From NCBI RefSeq assembly GCF_047675955.1, contig NC_132910.1, positions 108,297,143-108,361,142 on the forward strand: DNA of 64,000 nucleotides, read 5' to 3'. Shown piece by piece: positions 22,601 to 35,710 of the stretch. Position 1 is the first letter of the stretch; every line of letters begins with the position of its first letter. The notes under the pieces are model-generated. The model did not search any database and was not told the origin of the DNA. It saw nothing but the letters and a program-made list of their open reading frames with translations. This DNA comes from Chlorocebus sabaeus. Taxonomy: Eukaryota; Chordata; Mammalia; Primates; Cercopithecidae. The position numbers and the translations under genes are program-made.

Positions 22601-25600
22601 CTTTTTCATAAAGTCAGTTTTCTGCTGATGTCATGTCGGCAATTTAGGAAGCTGATTTATTTTTAACTTAAAGGAAGTGGAAAAATACTACTTTCCAATG
22701 GTATAAAGACATGATATGATAATTAGGGACACTTCATAATAAAATAGGGAATATTTCCAAAGATAAGTGACACGAGAGAAGAAAGAGGCTGTCTAATGAC
22801 AAAAGGTTAATATAAGCATTGAATCAGGAATCATAAGACCAGAGTTCTTGACCTTACCCTGCTGGTACCTAAACTACCTAAACAGAAATTATCTTAAGCT
22901 CTCCAAGTCTCTATTTCCACTTGAACAAAAAAAGAAAATTAGTAGTTTCTTCACTATTTTCAATGTATAAATTTTGTGTTTCTATGTAAAGTAATGGCAA
23001 ATATCCAAGCGCTATTGCTACCAAGCTGATAATTCTGGATGAATTCCGATTACATAGTCAAAAAGATTTAGTGTTTATTAATACCATTTTCAAATAGTAA
23101 GGAAATGTAAAATAATCTTGATAGGAAAATATGACATTTCTTCGAACTCTACAACGCAAGTTGATATTATTATACCCTATTCAAGTTAAGATTTTTTGAA
23201 AAATGTTTGAAGCTTTTTATAGAAATAGGAAATCATCCCTACCAGATTGTCTCCTATGTTAAGGCCCACTATTCATATTTGATAAGCAACAGAATGAAAC
23301 ATCTAAGGGCACCAGAAATAAGAGTTAAATCATTGATTTAATGAATTGTAATATTTTGTGGTTGATAATCTAAAAGAGAAAATTCAATTAACACAAGTTG
23401 TGCCCATACTTCTCTGTGGGAGAACATATCAAAGTAACTATACAGTAGTGAGTTGAAGTTTAGAGAGGAATACAGATTCTGTGAATGTGGTTTATGATAA
23501 TATAAATAAGTAATTTATTACAAAAGGATGGTGTTGAATAATATCATAAATCAAAAGAAATATAAAGGTAACTACAAATAAATGTTTTATAATCGTCACT
23601 GGGCAAGACATGAAAATATCAACGTGCTAACTAAAATAGTATTGAAATATAACTCAAAGAAATGTTACTCAGATAAATATCTACCTATCTATAAGGGCTT
23701 ACTGTACATGAAAACTGGATTCATTGCTACTGGTAAAAATGAATGTGACCTACCTAATGACATTAAATTCCATAGATACCAAATATATTGGTAAGTCTTG
23801 TTTCTTCCTCCTTTGTGCTAGTGGTAAACTTTTCAAAGAGTTTGTTGCACGGATGAGAAAAAAATACAAATAGTCTTCATCAATTCTGTTGTCACTTTCC
23901 TCACAAATTTCTTCTTGTGTATAGAGAGCATAAGTGTTGCTGTATCATTTGTGATCACTACTGAGGTGAAGTTTAGTTTTTATATGTTCCTATTAGAGAT
24001 TCATGGATCAGCTAAAAATAATAAATAATAAGTAAATGAGATACTATTTAAAAAAATAAATCATTTCTGATTGGTTCTTGCAGGTAATAGGAGAAAAAAA
24101 TATTCTTTAATAGCTGTCATCATCATTTCTAGCCAGTGGAATTGCTGTATGTTGTCAACCCTTTCACCACACTGAGAGTTTATGTAGAGGCTGCTTCTGG
24201 CTATTGGCAGAGTTCACGTTTCACTAATTAGGTTGAAGCTGCACTCTGCAGAGATTACGCTGTGTGACAATGGAGTGGATTGACTCTTTTCCATGCTTAA
24301 AAGCAAACCCATATATTTGGGGAAAAAGAAAAAGGAACAGAAAATGGCAGCTAAAAAAAATTAAAGCTATTATGAGATAATTTGTCTATAAAGTTTATGA
24401 AATCTTGAGTAAATTTCATGCTATATATTAAAAATGAGTGGAGCATCCTGTTACACATGAGAAACTAAGTACCCCAAGAATTGAACATCTACTCAGTAAT
24501 TAGTAGCAATGCGATAGACTGCAGGTGTAACTCAGAATTCTTTTGGCTACACAAGTACTTTTGAACCAATATGAAGATGGTAAGTGTTATCAAGCTTCCC
24601 AGAAAACTGACATATCTTCTAATTTATTCAGTGAGTCAGTGATAGTTTCACTCAATGAAGTAATAAATATAATACATTTACTGAGAGTGTTTTAAAGATC
24701 AGTTATTGTATGAGGATTTGTAGATACAAAGTAAATAACTCACAGCCCTACCCTCAGTTTTTAGTTTTGCAAAATATAGGCTGTCCTATTTGCATATGAT
24801 ATTTTTCTTAATTCATTCAATTAGATTACATCATCTCCCTATCTTTAAATCCATGATTTCGTCTTTCTGAAACAATTAGGAAAAACATTTTGCTTATAAT
24901 TCAAGACTAAAAATTATCTTTCCTATCTAAAAATTATCTTGTTTGTGTCTTCTTATCTTAATAAAAGTCAATATAAGTGAAAATGTTCTACAATATTGGA
25001 CAATACTAATTAAGTATTAATTATCATAGTGAGTTATAAATTGTATTTATATATTTGCATAATGAAGTGTCTACTATATATGTCAACAAGAACAAGAAAA
25101 ATTAATGAGTGTAATATCCAGAGTAACTGGAAGTGTAAAGAGATATAAATTAAGGGAAACATCCCTTATAAAAAAAAGTAGTAGTAAAGTACATACGCTA
25201 ATATGTTTTTTATTAATTTTTTGAAAGCATGGATAAAAGGAGAACATAAAATGAATTAAAACATTATTATATTTTTTATGTTAGTGAATAGACCATACAG
25301 CCAAATATAGCACTTGGGCTCACACAAGTGAAAAATACTCAAATCAAAATTCCTACCACTAAAAGGCTGCCTTTGCCTGTGCGTAAAAGTAAATTGAAAT
25401 TTACCATGTTACTAGAGATCCGATGAAACATCCATTGACTGATACCGATCTTGAGGTGCAACTATTCTTTAGCACTCCAGGAAATTGATTGAATTCAGGC
25501 TCTTCAGTCTTAAACTTGTCTTTTAGATCCTTGTCATTAGTCTCTTCTGGTCAGTTTAATAGACCATGAGTCCAAGATAAGAGGTTCGCTGAAAAACTTG

Positions 25601-26640
25601 GTTGGTAATACTGTCTTCTGTCTCTCACATCTATTGATTCCCCCTACTCAAGTCAACTTTAATGTTATCTTGGAGATTAATTTTCATAATATAACAAATT
25701 AAATAGACAACATAGAATAATGCAGAAAGAATTTCTCAAAGTGAATGTTAAAATACCTGGAGACATTTTATTATTGAAACTAGAATATAATTTATTTGAA
25801 ATAAAACATGCTAATGTTAAATTAAGTATATAAAATCCACTGTTCTCCATTTTTGAGAAAATATTCTAATTACACATTAGTCACTCTTTAATTATTTGTA
25901 AATAATTAAACTAGAAAAACAGTGCACCAGAGTCCCTAACCTTTGGTATAATATCTAAAATACATTGAACTTTAACATTTGTGCTTTTAATTAACTAGTA
26001 TCATTGGGCAAATAGGCCAAAAATTTTCTATGTGTATCTAGTAATACTTATACCTCAGTTAACAAAGCATGTTAATTGCTTTCAATTTTATGGTTGGCAA
26101 CAATGTATGAGAATTGTTTTCCCACATGGTTGCCATAATGATATATTTTCAATATTTATATTCAACAGCAATTTGATGAGTAAAAAATACTTTTTTTCAT
26201 TTATTTAGTTTTTAGTAAAGCTGAATCTGCATGCAAAATGTGAGCTTTTATTTTACTATTATCTAGGTATTTATAGGTTTGTTAATATTCAATTCAATTA
26301 CTTGTCCCTTAAAAATTCTTTCACATTAGAATAATTAGTTTTTTGTCTATTACTTTGCTCCAGTATGTCTTTTATCTCCAATGATTTCCCAGTATTTTTC
26401 TCAATTTACTTTTCATTTGGACAAAGATACTTTTTAAATTACATATTAAAAATTATTTTACTTTTTGGTTACCTTTTTTTAAGGTAGAATTATTTTTGTT
26501 TCTTAGAACCTAGAGGCAGTGACAGTATGTTGGAGATTTAGATCTTCATGAATTCTTTTCAGATTTCAGGTTATAGAGTCATCATTAATTCAACCAAGTA
26601 AATAGAAAAACAGGGGAAGTTGCTGCCCTGATTGTACTCA
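22601..26640. other. No gene; single-copy-like AT-rich DNA
   Basis: The longest part of the window (about 4 kb) in which I see no Alu or L1. A weak MIR-like match lies at 22835-22945. The frame 23582-23794 has no known motif. There is nothing resembling exons with flanking splice signals in a conserved frame. Confidence 0.45.
22835..22945 (+). mobile_element. Possible MIR core fragment
   Basis: The order GACCAGAGTTCTTGACC, then CTAAACTACCTAAAC, then TTAAGCTCTCCAAGTCTCTATTTCC resembles the MIR SINE core (TGGCTCTGCCAC..., AACCTCTCTGAGCCTCAGTTTCC). Divergence is high, so the call is tentative. Confidence 0.4.
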
Positions 26641-28346
26641 CTTTCTTTTTATTATTATTATTATACTTTAAATTCTGGGGTACATGTGCAAAACGTGCAG
26701 ATTTGTTACATAGGTATACACATGCCATGGTGATTTGCTGCATCCATCAATCCGTCAGCTACATTGGGTATTTCTTCTAATGCTATCCCTCCCCGAGCAC
26801 CTCCACCCCCAGACAGGGCCTGGTGTGTGATGTTCCCCTCCTTGTGTCCATGTGTTCTCATTGTTCAGCTCCCACTTATGAGTGAAAAGATGCGGTATTT
26901 GGTTTTCTGTTCCTGTGTTACTTTATGGAGAATGATGGTTTCCAGCTTCATCCATGTCCCTGCAATGGACATGAACTCATCCTTTTTTTATGGCTGCATC
27001 ATGTTCCATGGTGTATATGTGCCACCTTTGCTTTATCCAGTCTATCATTGGTGGGCTTTTGGGTTGGTTCCAAGTCTTTGCTATTGTGAATAGTGCTGCA
27101 ATAAACATACGTGTGCATGTGTCTTTATAGTACTATGATTTATAATCCTTTGGGTATATAACCAGTAATGAGATTGCTGGGTCAAATGGTATTTCTAGTT
27201 CTAGATCCTTGAGGAATTGCCACACTGTCTTCCACAATGGTTGAACTAGTTTACACTCCCACCAACAGTGTAAATGTGTTCCTATTTCTCCACATCATCT
27301 CCAGCATCTATTGTTTCCTGACTTTTTAATGATCGCCATTCTAACTGGCATGATGACCAGTGATGAAGAACTTTTTTCCATATGTTTGTTGGATACATAA
27401 ATGTCTTTTTTTGAAAAGTGTCTGTTCATATCCTTCACCCACTTTTTAATGTTTTTTTTCTTGTAAATTTATTTAAGTTCTTTGTAGATTCTGCATATTA
27501 ACCCTTTGTCAGATGAATAGATTGCAAAAATTTTCTCCCATTCTGTAGGTTGCCTGTTCACTCTGATGACAATTTCTTTTGCTGTGCAGAAGCTCTTTAG
27601 TTTAATTAGATCCTGTTGGTCAATTTCGGCATTTGTTGCCATTGCTTTGGTGTTTGAGACATGAAGTCTTTACCCATACCTACATACTGAATGGTATTGC
27701 CTAGGTTTTCTTCTAGGATTTTTATGGTTTTAGGTATTACATTTGGTCTTTAATCCATCTTGAGTTAATTTTTGTATAAATTGTAAGGAAGGGGTCCAGT
27801 TTCAGTTTTTTGCATATGACTAACCAATTTTCCCAACACCATTTATTTACTAGGGAATGCTTCCTCTATTGCTTTTTCTTTTTTTTTTTTTTTTTGGTTA
27901 GGTTTGTCAAAGATCAGATGGTTGTAGATGTGTGGTGTTATGTCAGAGGCTTCTATTCTGTTCCATTGGTCTATATATCTGTTTTGGTACAAGTACCATG
28001 CTGTTTTGTTTACTGTAGCCTTGTAGTATAGTTTGAAGTCAGGTAGCATGATGCCTCCAGCTTTGTTCCTTTTGCTTAGGATTGTCTTTGCTATGCAGGC
28101 TGTTTTTTTGGTTCCGTATGAAGTTTAAAGTAGTTTTTTTCTAATTCTGTGAAGAGCATCAATGGTAGCTTAATGGGGATAGTGCTGAATCTATAAATTA
28201 CTTTGGGTAGTGTGGCCATTTTCATGATATTGATTCTTGCTATCCATGAGCATGGAACGTTTTTGCATTTATTTGTGTTCTTTCTTATTTCCTTGAGCAG
28301 TGGTTTGTAGTTCTCCTTGAAGAGGTCCTTCACATTCTTTGTAAGT
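26641..28346 (-). mobile_element. 5'-truncated L1 (L1PB/older L1PA type), reverse
   Basis: Starts with the poly-A/3' end in reverse (TTATTATTATACTTTAAATTCTGGGGTACATGTGC near 26650) and continues through the 3' UTR and the last about 1.2 kb of ORF2 to GAAGAGGTCCTTCACATTC at 28318-28336. The TCCATCAATCCGTCAGCTACATTGGG stretch fits L1PB1-like 3' ends. A diverged duplication (TACTCACTT at 26636-26644, TACTCAGTT at about 28359-28367) is a candidate target-site duplication. ORF2 remnants (27843-28049, 28091-28333) are broken by frameshifts. Confidence 0.9.
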
Positions 28347-31246
28347 TATTTAAAGTCTTACTCAGTTAAACTCTATGGACTATTGCCTGTGATATACATT
28401 TTCAATTTCTTTTTTAGAAATACTTTATGTACAATCTTTGTAGAACATGTTTGCATATTGGGATGAGGTAGATACACTACATATTTTTTTCCAGTTGATT
28501 TATTAAACAACTCTTTGAAACTCTGGTAGTATGAGATTGAGTCTCCCTCAGAATCCTTTCTTACCTTTGTCCATTTTATGTTATTGCCATTGACAACTTT
28601 TTATTATTATCTTGAGTTGGGAACAAAAATGTCTTCCAGTGTCATCAATGACACAGTTTCTGTTTTGACTTCCCATTCTCATTGTTTTTATTAATTTAAA
28701 AGAGGAAATAATGGAGAGATAATTTGACTCTGGTTTCTCAATCTGAAGGTTAACAAAGATTTTGGTTCTGTTACCTAACTTTTTGTGGAATTGGATACAG
28801 GATTACCAAGAAAATTTTTACATCATTTATTTAAAGGCAACATTTATTGCTTTGTTATTTAGAGAAAACGTAAAATCTTACTATTTGTGCATTCCAAACC
28901 TATTATGGTAAGCACTATTAAAGGTAACAGAAATTGTATGCTGCTTAGAGACTAGTCAGAAAAGAATCCCTACATGCAAGCAAAAGAGAGCAGTCTGGGA
29001 TGACTGCAGTTCTTTTTATGTAATCACTTTAAATAAGTTTCAGACTAGGAATCTCAACAGGAAATATCTGGAAGAGGTAAATTCTGCATTAGATTGTTCA
29101 GTTACCCAAAATTTACTTATGAGATTGGCCTCTTTTCAACTGAATAACATTTTAAAATACTTAATGAACTAGAGCATTCTAAACCTGAAGTTGTTTGGAA
29201 AAGGATAAGTGAAGTCAGTACCCACATTGAAGGATGTGCTTAAAATAGCTAGATTCCCCATAGCAGTGCAGTAGATAATTGACATCTTCTCCCTTCCTTT
29301 TTTTTCTTTTTCTTTCTCTCTTTCTTTTTTTTCTAAAGCGTAGATTTGGCAGAACTGCAAGTTAAAACTTGAATTGTGAATACAGTTTATAAAGTGTTCC
29401 AAGTCCCTAAAAAATTAAAACCTCATGGTTTCCAGTTTTAAAATATGATTAATGTCTGTGAGATATATCCACAATGATTATCATCATAACATTGTAACTT
29501 TGAAACAACAGTAGAGAAATAATTTAATAAATTATTGTATATTCTTATGGCTGAGTGTTATGGGTCATTACAAGTAATATCTATCAAGAACCCTTGCTAT
29601 TACATGGGATCAAGCCACTGATATAATATACAGGAGGAAAAGCATTAAAAATAACATGTATTGTTTGAACTAGCAATGTAAAATTATACTCACAGATATA
29701 TGGAACAAACACTTATACACAAAATATCAACTAAATGAAGACAATGAACTATGAAAAACAACGTTTAGTAGAAATGTGGAAAACACACATCAATAACCTG
29801 TGAAATAGTTTGGCCTCACCACTCATACAATTATTCTTTCAACAAACCTACATAAAAATATTTTATAACATCCCCTCTCAAGCAGTCATGACAGGTCCTC
29901 TTTTTCTCCTAAATCACTTTCATCTTGAAGGTCTAAGTGTGTTTTTCATTTAAGAGAACAGGATAGAATGGCAATTTTTCTTTCTGGAAAAAAAGGACCT
30001 GAATAAATAACATTTTTATAAAAACCACAGAGATGTCTACAGGTTTCACAGCACCTTCTCTCAAACAAGTCCCTGATTATTATGCTTTGGGTCATCCAAC
30101 AAACACCATGTAGCCTGGTGTTTGTCCCTGCCTGTCAGTTCTGCTGAAGATCTCTGTTAACTGTGCATCATGTCTTGGAGATTTCATTGCCCATGACTGG
30201 AAAGCTGGTGTCTGTGAAGACAGTGATATTGGTGTATTCCTCAAGTGAGTTATCATTTTGGTTCTGAACTGAGTTGCATTCTACTCAGTGAGACACTAGA
30301 AGAACCTTCTTAATTCTGTGCCACATTTTGCAAATACACACACGTACATACACATAAAGAATATTTATTTTAAAAATATCTACTTTTTACTTTTCTTGGA
30401 GGTTCAATAGCAGCTTAAAGGATCAAGTGAAGGACAAAACACCTATCATATAATTTTTTCTTTTCTTGTTCCTTTTTCACTTCTGCTCACCTTCACTACC
30501 TACAATACCTCAATATTACCAAATCATAATTTCCTTCTTCACCTGAACGTACTAAATATATTATTTCATGCATGCAATAGGAGACCTACATGCTGATAGA
30601 ACGCTTGAGTGCTGGAGTATATTTGTGCATGCAAGGACACCTATGTGGAAGGAAGTAGTGATGGAGTGATTTTCTATCTAATCCAGGATCAAAATGAGAA
30701 GACTGCCTTGTTATACTACAGACTATTCTGATAAATGAATGGGAATAGACACAGTAATTGACATCTGAGATTGAAGAAGGAAAATCTGTGGGATAGATTG
30801 ATCATTTGCCTGGAGTAAAAATATATGTACTATGTTATATTACAAGTTATATTTGGGATAGAGATTAAAGCAGGGTGGAAAATATCATTTGTAGGCACCG
30901 TTTCAGATTCAAGTTTTACCAAAAAACAAACATCTGTTTGCTTAATCAAGAGACACTAATTAGTTATCACGGATGGATATTAAGGTTGATTTAAAATTTT
31001 TCAAAGAATTAAATAACCTAAAGGATTGTCTGCAGAACTCATTTTCTTAACAATAATTAACACTGTATTGTATTTTATGCTTTTAGTTCATTAAATCATC
31101 TTTGGGAACTAGGGTAAACATAAAATTCATTTGTTATTTTATTGTTCTCAACACAGCTGGCAAAATAATAAAAAAAAATTAAAAAACCTAGACGTGTCTC
31201 TGAGATATGTCATTTAAGACTTCATCTTAAAAATTCTTGCCTGTAG
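28347..31246. other. No gene; unclassified AT-rich DNA
   Basis: About 2.9 kb between two L1 copies. There is a pyrimidine-rich tract (CT/T runs) at 29288-29335. No repeat family, coding region or RNA gene is recognised. The minus frame 29169-29402 is the complement of that pyrimidine tract (poly-KE/R). Confidence 0.45.
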
Positions 31247-31743
31247 GATTATAAATCATTCTACTTTAAAGACACATGCACACTTATGTTTATTGCAGCA
31301 CTGTTCACAATAGCAAAGATTTGGAACCAACCCAAATGCCCATCAATGATAAACTGGATAAAGAAAATGTGGTACATACGCATCATGGAATCCTATGCAG
31401 CCATAAAAAAGGATGAGTTCATGTCCATTGCAGGGACATGGATGAAGCTGGAAACCCTCATTCTCAGCAAACTAACATGCGGACAGAAAACCAAATACCA
31501 CATGTCTCACTCATAAGTGGGAGTTGAACAATGAGAACACAAGGACACAGGGAGGGGAACATCACACACTGGGTCCTGTCAGGTGGTGGGGGGCTAGGGG
31601 AGGAATAGCATTAGGAAAAATGCCTAATGTAGGTGACGGGTTGATAGGTGCAGCAAACAACCATGGCATGTGTATACCTATGTAACAAACCTGCATGTTC
31701 TGCACATGTACCCCAGAACTTAAAGTATAATAAAGAAAAAAAT
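31247..31743 (+). mobile_element. Short L1 3' end (L1PB-like), forward
   Basis: Begins at the ORF2 tail (GGATTATAAATCATTCTAC, 31247-31265), includes the C-terminal ORF2 remnant (31286-31516, with FTIAKIWNQPKCPSMINWIKKM) and the 3' UTR to AACTTAAAGTATAATAAAG and a short A-rich tail at about 31740. A strongly 5'-truncated insertion. The 3' UTR text matches the reverse L1 at 26641 and 57363 and so belongs to the same age class. Confidence 0.9.
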
Positions 31744-32858
31744 ATTCCCTGTTCAAAAGCACCTTGTTTTTCCTTTCAGTTTTTATAGAAGTCTGACACA
31801 AACACCTGTGCTTTCTTTTTTACTGCCAGGAGAAGGCAAATATCATTGACAAAATCCTTGCCTATTTACATTTACTCTCATGTGTCATTTTGGTTATTGC
31901 TTTCAAGGTGAACCTGATCAAGAGATTAATGAGTCCTTGTGAATATGTGAAAGAACAGTTGTAATCATTTTCCTCCCAAGAAAGGAGTCCCTCAATTCAA
32001 GTATGATTTACTTTCTGTTTATGACAATAGCTGCAGGAATGCATTGTGCAGGTATTAACATGCGTTAAGGCATAAGTCACAGAAATACAGGGACAGAGGG
32101 AGAGAAAGGAAAGGTTGCTATTTTAGGCAAACAAGGGAGCTTTATATGCTGGTTGTGAAACCTGCCTTGTCAGGGTTAGCAGAGCTAATTCTGTCAAGGC
32201 TCGGTGAAGTTTGACACAACTGCATTCACAAGAAAGCTGCAAAGGTCGTATTATGCACTGTGTACCTTTGGGGAGCTTAACAGAACCAATTTGGACCAAT
32301 TCTGTCAAAAGAACATCTAAGTAACCTAGAAGAATAAGCCTTTGAAAAGAAGTTTATGAGGCTTGGGAATGGAAAGCAGGAGAGGGCTATATGTCAAACT
32401 ATTTTTCTCTCTGAGTCAAAATTGGGTATCACTACTTTTAAAAAGCTTTGCCATTCACAAGAAAAGAATGCTAGATAGAAGCATTAACGTAGAGATAGGA
32501 AAAAAAAAAAAAAAAAGGCAAAAGCCATCAGGGCTTTTAGAGTGGTTTTCGCCAAATTTACAACTGAAACTTTCTAGCTTTTCTGAGGTCCAGGGAATCA
32601 TTGGGCTCTATAGGAATAAAGGGAGAACATTTCTGCTCACTAACTTAGAAATCTATATTGTTTGCGAGGGAAGAATAACCTCAGTCTCTGATGACTGCAG
32701 TCAGAATGGCTTGCACCAGAGACGAAGTAAAACTCATGGAAGTAAACATAGCCATGGTTCTTACCCAGAAATACAGATAATTTCAACAACTGATCATGGT
32801 ATAAGTGATTTTTCTACTCTACCCTTGAATGAATAGGATATAAAAATAAGCTTAGCCA
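31744..32858. other. No confident gene; unclassified DNA with poly-A
   Basis: About 1.1 kb including an A tract at about 32500-32517. A 157-codon plus frame (32363-32836) runs through this A tract and shows no conserved motif. A decayed LTR cannot be excluded. No RNA gene seen. Confidence 0.4.
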
Positions 32859-32875
32859 CAGTGTGCTGACTTTTT

Positions 32876-33162
32876 TTTTTTTTTTTTTTTTTTGTGAGAT
32901 AGAGTCTCACTGTGTTGCCCAGGCTGGAGTGCAGTGGCATGATCTCCGCTCACTGTAAGCTCAGGGTTCACGCCATTCTCCTGTCTTAGCTCCCTGAGTA
33001 GCTGAGACTACAGGCACCCCGCCACCTCGCCTGGCTAATATTTAGTAGAGAGGGGTTTCACCGTGTTAGCCAGGATGGTCTTGTTCTCCTGACCTCGTGA
33101 TCCGCCGGCCTTGGCCTCCCAAAGTGCTGGGATTACAGGCGTGAGCCACCGCACCTGGCAGT
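32876..33162 (-). mobile_element. AluY, reverse, with TSD
   Basis: Left poly-T, then AGAGTCTCACTGTGTTGCCCAGG and the CACCGCACCTGGC end. The target-site duplication CAGTGTGCTGACTTTTT is at 32859-32875 and 33163-33179 (last bases merge with the T tract). An AluY-type ACCATCCTGGCTAACACGG block is present in reverse, with a small deletion (CTAATATTTAGTAG). Confidence 0.9.
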
Positions 33163-33179
33163 CAGTGTGCTGACTTTTT

Positions 33180-33934
33180 CAATGAGATAAATTAGGTTTA
33201 CTAAGATATTGCAAGTAGTAATGAATTATAACATTTGTTAAAGACTCTACTGAGCAAAGCTTCCTGATGTTATTGAAGAGCAAAGCTTTGAAGAGCAAAA
33301 CTTCCTGATGTTACAATATCAGACATAATTAAGAGGGCATGCGTAGTCACTGTCTTTCTACTCCTGCTGGAATCAATACAAGCATACATTTTTCTTCTTA
33401 ATAGCAACAAATTCCAATTTTATATGTTTGGTGACTTGACAATAATTCGGATTCTGAAATAAATTTGTAAATGTCTTGTGTCTCAACATAGTATTATCTA
33501 CTTTGACATGGGATAAAAAAATGACAGTTTGAATAATTAAACACATTGATTTGGCATAGTAACTGGAAAACATTACTCTTTAGATTTTGAAAATAAGAGC
33601 CTCTTGTTCACTTAAAAATCTATACTGAATTATGAAGTGTTTTTGATCAGTTCTTTGTTATACCAGGCATAATAAGTACTAGCGTCTTTCTAGTGGTGTT
33701 ATATTGAAGAATTCCATGAACCAAAATACTATCGAAGGTGTCACTATTGTGTCTTTGGTATTACTTGCCTCTGGATAAAATCTGATTCTCTGGGTCCTGG
33801 TCTTTTTTGTCTTTGGCTCATGTAGCAGCTGGTTTTGCTTTCTCTTCATTACGTTTTCTGAGCATCAACACATTCATGGTTCTCATTTCCAAGTTAGTTC
33901 TCATTTTTGTATGACCTTTAATTAATTTTTGGAA
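33180..33934. other. No gene; unclassified DNA with a short duplication
   Basis: About 750 bp. A local repeat GAGCAAAGCTTCCTGATGTTA / GAGCAAAACTTCCTGATGTTA occurs near 33251 and 33293. No gene is recognised. Confidence 0.5.
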
Positions 33935-33945
33935 GCTTGTGAGTT

Positions 33946-34247
33946 GTTTTGTTTGTTTGTTTTGTTTTGTTTTGTTTATTGAGGGAGTCTCACTCTGTCG
34001 CCTAGGCTGGAGTGCAGTGGCGCAATCTCTGTTCACAGCAAGCTCCGCTTCCCAGGTTCACACCATTCTCCTGCCTCAGCCTCCCAAGTAGCTGGGACTA
34101 CAGGCACCCACCACCACACCTGGCTAATTTTAGTAGAGACGGGGTTTCACCGTGTTAGCCAGGATAGTTTCGATCTCCTAGTTTGTGATCCGCCCGCCTC
34201 AGCCTCCCAAAGTGCTGAGATTACAGGCATGAGCCACCGAGCCTGGC
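33946..34247 (-). mobile_element. AluY, reverse, with 11-bp TSD
   Basis: The tail is a TTTG/TTTTG-rich run (33946-33977). The body runs from GGGAGTCTCACTCTGTCGCC to CACCGAGCCTGGC. A perfect target-site duplication, GCTTGTGAGTT, lies at 33935-33945 and 34248-34258, giving exact ends. Confidence 0.93.
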
Positions 34248-34258
34248 GCTTGTGAGTT

Positions 34259-34774
34259 CTAAAAATCCCAGCATAAAAGGCACCTGTGATCTATTTGCTA
34301 TTACTGGATGGAAAGATGCCAGGGGCTTTTACTTCTGTAGGTGACCAACAAGAATTGAGTTTTTCTTTCTCCTCCCTTCAGAAATCTATGTAAAAGTAAG
34401 TTCCAATTATACAAAACAATTATTCTTACATTTCCAAGTTTCTTTTTACAAAACACTCAGTTGATCAGAATGATGAAATCACACCAGTTCATCTACACTT
34501 TAAACTTAAGTGGCAAAATTGCATGACTTGACTTAAAATTTTAATGGCAGAAATCTTCCTTAGTGGAGTTCGTTGGTCTCTTGAAAAGAGTCATTCTAGT
34601 GATAAAAAGAAAAGGATGACTTGAGTGATTGAATATAAAGTGATATGCTAAATAATAATTTAAGAGTGATAACAATGATATCCTAATGGTAACTGTTGGA
34701 ACATGGTGGCCAACAAAACATGCTGGCTATTCCATTAAGGTTATAATTGATTTTGGATATGCTGTGTTTAGCTG
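34259..34774. other. No gene; unclassified DNA
   Basis: About 500 bp without recognised repeat, coding region or RNA. Confidence 0.5.
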
Positions 34775-34930
34775 GGTTTTAATTCAGGCTCTTCAACTTG
34801 TTATATGAGTGGCATTAGGCACATTTCTTATCCTTACTAAGTTTCATCTTCTCATCTATAAACTAGGATTAATAGCAGTGTCCACCTCAAAAGTTGTTAG
34901 TTGTTGTTAGTGATAAAAAAACATGATCCA
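34775..34930 (+). mobile_element. MIR fragment, forward
   Basis: Order of landmarks fits MIR: TTTTAATTCAGGCTCTTCAACTTG (GGCTCTGCCACTT in MIR), GGCATTAGGCACATTTCTTA, TAAGTTTCATCTTCTCATCTATAAA (CAGTTTCCTCATCTGTAAA in MIR), GGATTAATAGCAGTG, then GTTGTTAGTGATAA. An ancient tRNA-derived SINE. Confidence 0.7.
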
Positions 34931-35326
34931 CGCAAAATGGACCAACTGAAAAAGTCACTCAGGAACTCATCAGCAACCGGAGATATGTATCAGAACTCAT
35001 CCATTTCATCTCAGAAAAATGCATAGATTGATGAGTGTCACTAACTACTTAAATAACTACTCTGATGATAATATCCACAGATAATCTCTTCTATTGGTGC
35101 TTCTCAACTTTAAATCACTTTGGGAGCTTTATACAAATCATCATACCCAGGTACAAACCATCCTGAGAAATTCCGACTGATCTGGGTCATATCCCACATA
35201 AATCAAATGTCAGCTAAATCTGAGAATCTTAAAATCTTTGTACTAAAGACTTATTCTCCTGTTTCCTATTATATAAAAATAATTATTAATTTTAAAAAGC
35301 ATGTAACCTACTAAATGAATCAAACC
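34931..35326. other. No gene; unclassified DNA
   Basis: About 400 bp between the MIR and the duplicated L1 segment. The plus frame 35120-35314 has no recognised motif. Confidence 0.5.
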
Positions 35327-35592
35327 GAATCTATCAGCATATTAGATTATACACTATGACCAAGTGGGATTTATTCCAGAAATGCAACAGCAGCTCAATA
35401 AATACAAATCAATAAATATGGTACATCATATTAATAGAATAAAGGGGAGAACACATGGTCACCTTAACTGATGTAAAAAAAAAAATGTGTTTGACATGTT
35501 TTCATGGAGAAAACACTCAACAAACAAAGAACACAGGGAATTTCCAGAACCTGACAAATGGAATGTATTAAAAAACGCATAACTAACATAAT
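35327..35592 (+). repeat. Duplicated L1M ORF2 segment, copy A
   Basis: 266 bp nearly identical to 37822-38085, sharing unusual non-consensus L1 features such as CAACAGCAGCTCAATAAATAC and CAACAAACAAAGAACACAGGG. By eye I count five substitutions plus a 2-base difference in an A run. Flanks of copy A do not look like L1 on either side, whereas copy B sits in a longer L1M fragment, so A is the likely derived copy. It has no poly-A tail. Confidence 0.93.
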
Positions 35593-35710
35593 GTGTCTAA
35601 AGCTGCATCTTAGTTCTGTCTGATTAAAACTGATGACATTTGCTCTTTTGAAACCTCATGGGAACAATAATATAAGGCTTGTTTTGTAACAAAAAACAAA
35701 CCTTATGTGA
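35593..35710. other. Short unclassified spacer
   Basis: About 120 bp between copy A of the duplication and the start of a younger L1. Nothing recognised. Confidence 0.5.

Noticed and set aside
32363..32836. 157-codon plus-strand frame, the longest outside known repeats
   Set aside because: It crosses an A tract that gives a lysine run, has no recognisable domain and no exon-like borders. The evidence is too thin to call a gene.
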